A DNA stretch of 64,000 bases from NCBI GenBank assembly GCA_041391505.1, contig JAWKNW010000002.1, positions 1 to 64,000 on the forward strand, in the 5' to 3' direction. The notes under the pieces are model-generated. The model was given only the letters and a program-made list of their open reading frames with translations, did no database searches and was not told where the DNA came from. The position numbers were made by a program, and so were the translations under genes. This stretch comes from Rhodothermales bacterium. GTDB lineage: Bacteria > Bacteroidota > Rhodothermia > Rhodothermales > JAHQVL01. Positions 59,574-64,000 of the stretch are shown here, in pieces. Positions within the stretch are counted from its first letter, which is position 1, and each line of letters starts with the position of its first letter.

Positions 59574-60184
59574 AATCCTTTATCTACTACACCCGGCGCG
59601 CGCATCTCTATCTCGGGCTGTTCTGTCTGCCCTGGTTCGTGATGTACGGCATCTCGTCCGTAGCCTTCAGCCATCCCGAGTGGTTTCCGTCGGACAAAGA
59701 CCTGTACAATACGGCCGGTGACGCGTGGACGGAGGTCGATTCGTGGCCCTGCACCGTGGAGGTGCCGACCGAAGGCGATGTGGGCAAGGACCTCGGCGCG
59801 GCGCTCCTCGACGTGGCCGGCCTCGACGACAAGGCGTTCGGCGCCTATCGATCCGGGCCGCGCAAGGTCGACGTGTATTTCCCCGCTTTCTGGACGACGC
59901 GGCGCCTCTCGTACGACATCGACGCGCAGACGCTGCGTCTCTTTACCCGAAAGCCCCTCCCCCAGCACATCCTGACGGGGATGCACGCCCGCGCCGGCTA
60001 CCAGCACGACAGCATGCTGAACGACGCCTGGGCCTTCATGGTGGATGTCACCTCGATCGGCTTTCTCCTCTGGGTCCTCACCGGGCTCGTGGTCTGGTGG
60101 CAGGCTCCCGGGCTTCGCGGCTGGGGCGCCGCGGGGCTGGCGGCGGGAATTCTGACGTTTTGCGCATGTTTGATGATGATGTAA
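59570..60184 (+). CDS. PepSY-associated membrane protein, second of a tandem pair
   Basis: 204 aa; ATG at 59570 overlaps the stop of the first copy (59571-59573). Same plan as its neighbour: RRAHLYLGLFCLPWFVMYGI, SHPEWFPSDKDLY, a periplasmic domain (GKDLGAALLDVAGLDDKAFG; TRRLSYDIDAQTLRLFTRKP), then YQHDSMLNDAWAFMVDVTSI and LTGLVVWWQ. Both keep R-x-H before helix 1 and the DAWAF(I/M)VD motif before the C-terminal helix. The pair may form a heterodimeric membrane electron carrier; no partner enzyme is adjacent. Confidence 0.78.
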   Translation: MKSFIYYTRRAHLYLGLFCLPWFVMYGISSVAFSHPEWFPSDKDLYNTAGDAWTEVDSWPCTVEVPTEGDVGKDLGAALLDVAGLDDKAFGAYRSGPRKVDVYFPAFWTTRRLSYDIDAQTLRLFTRKPLPQHILTGMHARAGYQHDSMLNDAWAFMVDVTSIGFLLWVLTGLVVWWQAPGLRGWGAAGLAAGILTFCACLMMM

Positions 60185-60276
60185 CGATCGAAATCGGACG
60201 CGCGGCCGGCTAAACTCTAACCGCTTGCTGCCGATCCCGGAGGTAGATCGTTTCCTCGTACATCACCTCCGTACCG

Positions 60277-61236
60277 ATGCGTCCGTTTCTACACCGTGCG
60301 CCGTCCATGCTGGCAGCGCTGCTCCCCCTGTTTTTCCTGACGGCGTGCGACAGCGCGCTCGACGCCGACCCGCAGTCCGACCTCGCGCTGGCGGGTGTGT
60401 TCGCCTTCAACGCCGGCGAGCGGGTCGCCACATCCGAACCCGTCACCGTCTACCGCGACCCCCAGAGCCCGATCGGCACCGCCCCGGCGCTGACGGCGGG
60501 GAGCGTCCTCCGCGTCAAGGTCAAAAATGGCATCGAGTGGACCGAGGTAGACTTCGACGATGCCGGCCAGATCGACGGCTTTGTCGATGCCGCGTATCTC
60601 ATGCCGGCCGAGGTCATCGAGCCGCCTCCGACGCCCGGCGGCGACTTCGTCGTCGGCTTCCTGGGATGCAGCATGACGCGCGACAAGGGTGCCGGCCTGG
60701 AACTGTACTCGAACGTCGAGAGCTGGTCCAAATACGCCTCCGACGGCACCAAGGTGATGACCCAGTACAGCGGCGGCACGATCCTGCGCTGGGGGCAGCC
60801 CGGCGAAAACGGGTACAACAACAAGTGGAACGCCTTCGAAAAAGGACTGGAATTCTGGCCGGGCACCAACCTCATCCTGTGGGAGATCTGCATCCGGGAG
60901 GAAGAGGTGACGGCCGATCCCGCGGACTACCTGGATGAGGTGCAGCACATCGCCGGCCGCATCGCCGAGACGGCACCGGGCGTGCCGCTCTACGTCACCG
61001 GCATGGTCGGGTACGACCCGGGCATGACCTGCTCGATCACCGGCGACACCGGCGTCCCGTTCGCCGCGGAAGTCGCCGCGCTCGCCGTCGCGAACACCCA
61101 GGCGCAGGAACCCGTCGGGCTCCAACTGGGGCCGCTCGGACCCGACCAGGTCATCGCGGACGGGTGCCACGCCAATGCGTCGGGCATGGAAGAACAGGCC
61201 GGCCAGATCGTCGATTGGCTGGAGACCCTGAAGTAA
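60277..61236 (+). CDS. Lipoprotein with SH3-like domain and SGNH-hydrolase-like domain
   Basis: 319 aa. Lipobox FFLTAC (Cys24). Residues about 45-112 look like a bacterial SH3 domain (VTVYRDPQSPIGTAPALTAG, WTEVDFDDAGQIDGFVDAAY). The rest resembles an SGNH/GDSL hydrolase: block I VVGFLGCSMTRD (Ser132 in GCS rather than GDS), a central WPGTNLILWEICIRE in the position of the N-containing block, and block V DGCHANASGM with Asp295/His298. It could remove acyl or acetyl groups from cell-surface glycans, but the deviations from the GDS and N blocks leave activity open. Confidence 0.7.
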   Translation: MRPFLHRAPSMLAALLPLFFLTACDSALDADPQSDLALAGVFAFNAGERVATSEPVTVYRDPQSPIGTAPALTAGSVLRVKVKNGIEWTEVDFDDAGQIDGFVDAAYLMPAEVIEPPPTPGGDFVVGFLGCSMTRDKGAGLELYSNVESWSKYASDGTKVMTQYSGGTILRWGQPGENGYNNKWNAFEKGLEFWPGTNLILWEICIREEEVTADPADYLDEVQHIAGRIAETAPGVPLYVTGMVGYDPGMTCSITGDTGVPFAAEVAALAVANTQAQEPVGLQLGPLGPDQVIADGCHANASGMEEQAGQIVDWLETLK

Positions 61237-61256
61237 GGGGGGCCAGGGCGCGTTCG

Positions 61257-61304
61257 AGGCTCCAGGTCGACTCGCTTTGCACCGTAGCCTGACAACCTGA
61301 AGCC
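61257..61304. repeat. Short imperfect inverted repeat
   Basis: GGCTCCAGGTCGAC (61258 onward) and GACAACCTGAAGCC (61291-61304) are near complements. It sits in the 101-bp gap between the convergent SGNH-like and DUF4249-like genes and may serve as a terminator-like stem; no T-run follows. Confidence 0.5.
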
Positions 61305-61337
61305 GAAATCCCTGTCAACCCGGGAAGGGGTTCGCGC

Positions 61338-62312
61338 CTAGCAATCCGCCGGCGCGTAGGAATACCCCAGCACGCCGGAGAGTTCGCAGGTATTCCACTC
61401 CTGCCGGTACAGCCCGATGGACCCGAAGAAGCCGTACCCGTTTACGACGTTGGTGACACCCGACGGCAGCGAGAGCACTTCGGGATCGAAGATCCCTTCC
61501 GGCGGATCCCACTGATCGTCGAGGATCCGGAGGCGGAGGCCCATGGCGGTGAGGGTGCCGAGCGTCCCGGGCGCGATGCGTCCGATATCGATCAGGCCCT
61601 GGATGTTCTCGCGCACGTACCGCTGGTCCTCGCTGATGGTGAGTTCGAATTCCCAGTCGCCGCCGGCGGTGCGGACGCCGCGCCGGCCGTACGGAGCGTA
61701 TACCCGGTGGTTGATGTCGCCGCCGCCCCAGAGATAGATGCCCTCCATCGCCCAGGGCGAGGCCACATCGGGCATGCGGATGCGCTGGGTGAGCTGCGTG
61801 GAGTCTGCATTAAAGATCACCGGGCCGCGCTCGAACAGCGCGGCGTCGGGAATGTAGGGCACGGTGGTTTCTGCGGTGGTCAGCGCGCCGTCGTTGCGGA
61901 GGATCTCCAGCCGGTAAGAATGCTCCTGCTCCACGCGAAACACGGCCCGGTAGATGTGGCCGTAGGTGCCGTCCGCCAGTTCTTCCAGGTTGTGCACCCA
62001 GTGCACCACCTCGCCGGTACGCAGGTTGGTGGTCGTCACCTGCACATCCAGGTCGGCCGCGGGATCCGAAGGGGTCTGGATGACGGCCGAGCGGCGGGTG
62101 ATGGGAATCACGCGGAGCGCATGGGTCGTCTCCAGGACATCCAGATAGCCGTAGACCGTGAAGTATTTTGCGTCGTTCTCGAACGGATCGAGACTCGCGT
62201 CCTCACAGCCGGCCAGCCCGATCAGAAGGACGGCGGCCCACAGGAACGGCCGGCCGGCGCGCGCCGGCCGGGCGCTGGATGCGGGGACGTTGTGTGTACA
62301 CGTTGGCGTCAT
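61338..62312 (-). CDS. DUF4249-like lipoprotein
   Basis: 324 aa from the ATG at 62312. Lipobox IGLAGC (Cys36 after a rather long N-terminus). The body is beta-rich with the features of DUF4249, a Bacteroidota lipoprotein family often encoded near TonB-dependent receptors: FTVYGYLDVLETTHALRVIP, a long edge region with TTTNLRTGEVVHWVHNLEEL, and the C-terminal VNGYGFFGSIGLYRQEWNTC. Two cysteines near the end may pair. No TonB receptor is adjacent in this window. The FG-GAP gene upstream on the same strand ends 37 bp before this start. Confidence 0.75.
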   Translation of the reverse strand: MTPTCTHNVPASSARPARAGRPFLWAAVLLIGLAGCEDASLDPFENDAKYFTVYGYLDVLETTHALRVIPITRRSAVIQTPSDPAADLDVQVTTTNLRTGEVVHWVHNLEELADGTYGHIYRAVFRVEQEHSYRLEILRNDGALTTAETTVPYIPDAALFERGPVIFNADSTQLTQRIRMPDVASPWAMEGIYLWGGGDINHRVYAPYGRRGVRTAGGDWEFELTISEDQRYVRENIQGLIDIGRIAPGTLGTLTAMGLRLRILDDQWDPPEGIFDPEVLSLPSGVTNVVNGYGFFGSIGLYRQEWNTCELSGVLGYSYAPADC

Positions 62313-62349
62313 GGCAGGAAGGTACGCAACACGGACTTTCGGTGCCGAA

Positions 62350-64000
62350 TCAGTTTGCCGCCGGGTGCCGCAGGTAGTACAGATGCCCGTCCTCGGCGCC
62401 GACCAGCAGGTCGGGGACGCCGTCGCGGTTCCAATCGACGACCGTCGGGCTCGTGGTGTGGCCGGCCAGCCGGCCCGCGGCGAGGTCGCCCATGTCGGTG
62501 AAATGGACGATCCCGTCGACCTCCCCGTCGTTCCGCAGCAGCGCGACATTCCGGCTGTTGACGAGGATGTCGAGGTCCCCGTCAGCGTCCCAGTCGACGA
62601 TGGCCAGCTTGCGCCGGCCGCTGCTCCCGTAGAGCCCGTTGTTCAACTGGAGCGGGCCCGGGGCCTCGTTCCGGGCCTCGTTCGACGAGCTGAAGGCGGA
62701 CGCGTTGGTCCCGTGAAAGATGCGCCGGCCCGGCAGGAGCACCCGCTCACCGCTTCGGAGGGCCCGCTCGTACAGCGCGAGATACCCTTCGTGGTCGAGC
62801 ATCACCAGATCCATGAGTCCGTCGCGGTTCCAGTCCACCGCCGCCGGCGTCGTGCGCCACTGGGTGGCGAGCGTTCCGGGGGCGGGATCCCACCAGTTCC
62901 ACGCCGGCTTCGGCGGCGCACCGGGCCAGTCGACCTGCACGGGGCGCGCGGCTTCCAGCGTTTCGCCGGCGTTTCGGTACCATTCGACGCGTCCCCAGAT
63001 CGAGTTGACGACGAGGTCCTTGCGGCCGTCGCCGTCCCAATCCGCCACGGACAGGGTCGTGTAGCCCCACTTGGCCTCCGCCGGACCCTGGATCGACCCG
63101 TTCGGCCCTGCCTGGAGGCGGATGGGGCGGCCCCCGGCAGTCAGATAGTGCGGCGTCGCCCAGCGGGGCGGGTCTCCGCCATCGAGATTCTCGATAAAAC
63201 CGATGTAGCCGGCGGTGTTGCCGGCGATGAGGTCTTCGTCGCCGTCGTCGTCCCAGTCGACACTCACCGGCGTCACGAGCGCGCCGAACTTCAGGAGGCC
63301 CGCCTTCTGCCTGAAATAGACCGGCGGCTTGAAGACCGGCATCCGATCCGCGACGCGGCCGGTGTGCTCGATCAGCGCGACCCGCCCGTCTTCGTCGCCC
63401 ACGACGAGGTCGACGTCGCCGTCGCGATCCCAGTCTACCGCCACGGGGATGATCATCTGGAGATCCATCGCGATCACGCCGGCGTCGGACGCCAGGTACC
63501 GGCCGGCCGCATAGACCGGCGCTTCGCGCGACCCGATATTTTCGAACCAGGTGAGCTTGTCGACGAACTCACCCGCGATGAGATCGAGGTCGCCGTCGCC
63601 GTCGAAGTCGGCGGCATTCGGGGTCGGGGCCCCGTACACGTCGATCGGCGCACCGGCGGCCTGGAGCCGGCCGCGGTTGACGTAGGCGCCGGCGTCGTTT
63701 TCGACCAGGTAGATAAAGCCGTGGAGCGGCCCGTTGGTCCATTGGCCCTGCGCGTCGAAGGCGTTGTCCCAGCCGTAGTCGCCCCAGTCATCCACCCCGA
63801 CGAGGAGGTCGAGGTCGCCGTCGCCCTCGTAGTCGACCCGTTTCCACTGGTTGAAGCGGCCCTTGACGATGTCCTTCAGGATCGAATCGGGCGGAAAGAG
63901 CGGCGCCGGCATGGAATCCAGCGCGGTGCGAAAATCCTGCAGGATCGCGCCGGGGACCAGGACGTCCGGCTCGCCGGCCGGAAAAGACACCTGGACGTTG
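62350..64000 (-). CDS. FG-GAP/VCBS repeat protein, 5' end outside window
   Basis: Open through the right edge, so the N-terminus lies beyond 64000; about 550 residues are visible. They consist of FG-GAP/VCBS-type blades, each with an Asp-rich calcium-like loop (DYEGDGDLDLLVGVDD, DFDGDGDLDLIAGEFVDKLT, DWDRDGDVDLVVGDEDGRVA, DWDDDGDEDLIAGNTAGYIG, DWDGDGRKDLVVNSIWGRVE, DWNRDGLMDLVMLDHEGYLA, DWNRDGVPDLLVGAEDGHLY), about eight in all. Such proteins are usually exported beta-propellers that bind ligands or carbohydrates. No catalytic domain is visible in this part; one may lie in the missing N-terminus. Confidence 0.85.
   Translation of the reverse strand, partial: NVQVSFPAGEPDVLVPGAILQDFRTALDSMPAPLFPPDSILKDIVKGRFNQWKRVDYEGDGDLDLLVGVDDWGDYGWDNAFDAQGQWTNGPLHGFIYLVENDAGAYVNRGRLQAAGAPIDVYGAPTPNAADFDGDGDLDLIAGEFVDKLTWFENIGSREAPVYAAGRYLASDAGVIAMDLQMIIPVAVDWDRDGDVDLVVGDEDGRVALIEHTGRVADRMPVFKPPVYFRQKAGLLKFGALVTPVSVDWDDDGDEDLIAGNTAGYIGFIENLDGGDPPRWATPHYLTAGGRPIRLQAGPNGSIQGPAEAKWGYTTLSVADWDGDGRKDLVVNSIWGRVEWYRNAGETLEAARPVQVDWPGAPPKPAWNWWDPAPGTLATQWRTTPAAVDWNRDGLMDLVMLDHEGYLALYERALRSGERVLLPGRRIFHGTNASAFSSSNEARNEAPGPLQLNNGLYGSSGRRKLAIVDWDADGDLDILVNSRNVALLRNDGEVDGIVHFTDMGDLAAGRLAGHTTSPTVVDWNRDGVPDLLVGAEDGHLYYLRHPAAN

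Noticed and set aside
1..64000. tRNA, rRNA or riboswitch genes
   Set aside because: I looked for T-loop-like GGTTCGAATCC and other landmarks; the one match, near 32670, lies inside the TonB receptor gene with no cloverleaf around it.

Overview
The window looks like a chromosomal segment of a GC-rich member of the Bacteroidota/Rhodothermota lineage (Rhodothermia-like; inference). The pointers are two proteins with C-terminal type IX secretion (T9SS)-style sorting domains, a FecI/FecR/TonB-receptor triad with STN and carboxypeptidase-regulatory domains, a DUF4249-like lipoprotein, a DUF4266/DUF3570/ApbE operon, several Tat-exported sugar enzymes, and many lipoproteins. I see no rRNA, tRNA, CRISPR array, phage module or complete insertion sequence. 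The two ends cut through genes: an aldo/keto reductase on the left and an FG-GAP repeat protein on the right.

Layout. 0-9 kb: aldo/keto reductase end, an FG-GAP plus double 3-keto-disaccharide hydrolase protein, a two-gene membrane Fe-S oxidoreductase that looks like a split ETF:menaquinone oxidoreductase, and a ThuA/sugar-dehydrogenase fusion lipoprotein. 9-13 kb: acetyltransferase and a sugar ABC transporter. 13-16.2 kb (minus strand): acyl-CoA dehydrogenase, etfB, etfA, the expected electron donors for the oxidoreductase at 3.5-5.8 kb. 16.4-28.2 kb (minus strand): a tightly coupled four-gene operon, CHAT protease with TIR-like domain, then TIR-like/STAND NTPase/WD40, then a coiled-coil envelope protein, then a giant fibronectin-III T9SS protein. 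This is the best candidate for an undescribed system. 28.7-33.3 kb: ECF sigma, FecR, TonB receptor. 33.5-37.2 kb: TlpA, DUF4266, DUF3570, NusG-II and ApbE, a likely extracytoplasmic flavinylation module. 37-44 kb: Spy/CpxP-like lipoprotein, MscS with DUF432, PAS histidine kinase and HDOD response regulator. 44-47.6 kb: small proteins, a tandem-repeat lipoprotein, a YbaK-like deacylase, a short T9SS protein and a CsbD-like protein. 47.7-49.1 kb: a patch in which two successive genes (a sugar isomerase and umuC) are broken by many single-base frameshifts. 50-53.8 kb: a protease-dead, UmuD'-length UmuD, a Tat sugar isomerase, ferredoxin plus geranylgeranyl reductase, and arsenate reductase. 54-64 kb: metallophosphoesterase, Gfo/Idh/MocA oxidoreductase, another isomerase, MFS transporter, a PepSY-like pair, an SGNH-like lipoprotein, a DUF4249-like lipoprotein and the FG-GAP protein.

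Two themes run across the window. One is periplasmic sugar oxidation and 3-keto-glycoside breakdown, through ThuA, DUF1080 domains, Gfo/Idh/MocA, several TIM-barrel isomerases and a sugar ABC transporter. The other is quinone- and flavin-linked electron transfer, through ETF, the split oxidoreductase, ApbE, NusG-II and the PepSY pair. The intergenic DNA is also unusual. A 118-bp element with terminal inverted repeats occurs twice, and many gaps carry imperfect inverted repeats whose arms are built from reiterated short words that differ from gap to gap.
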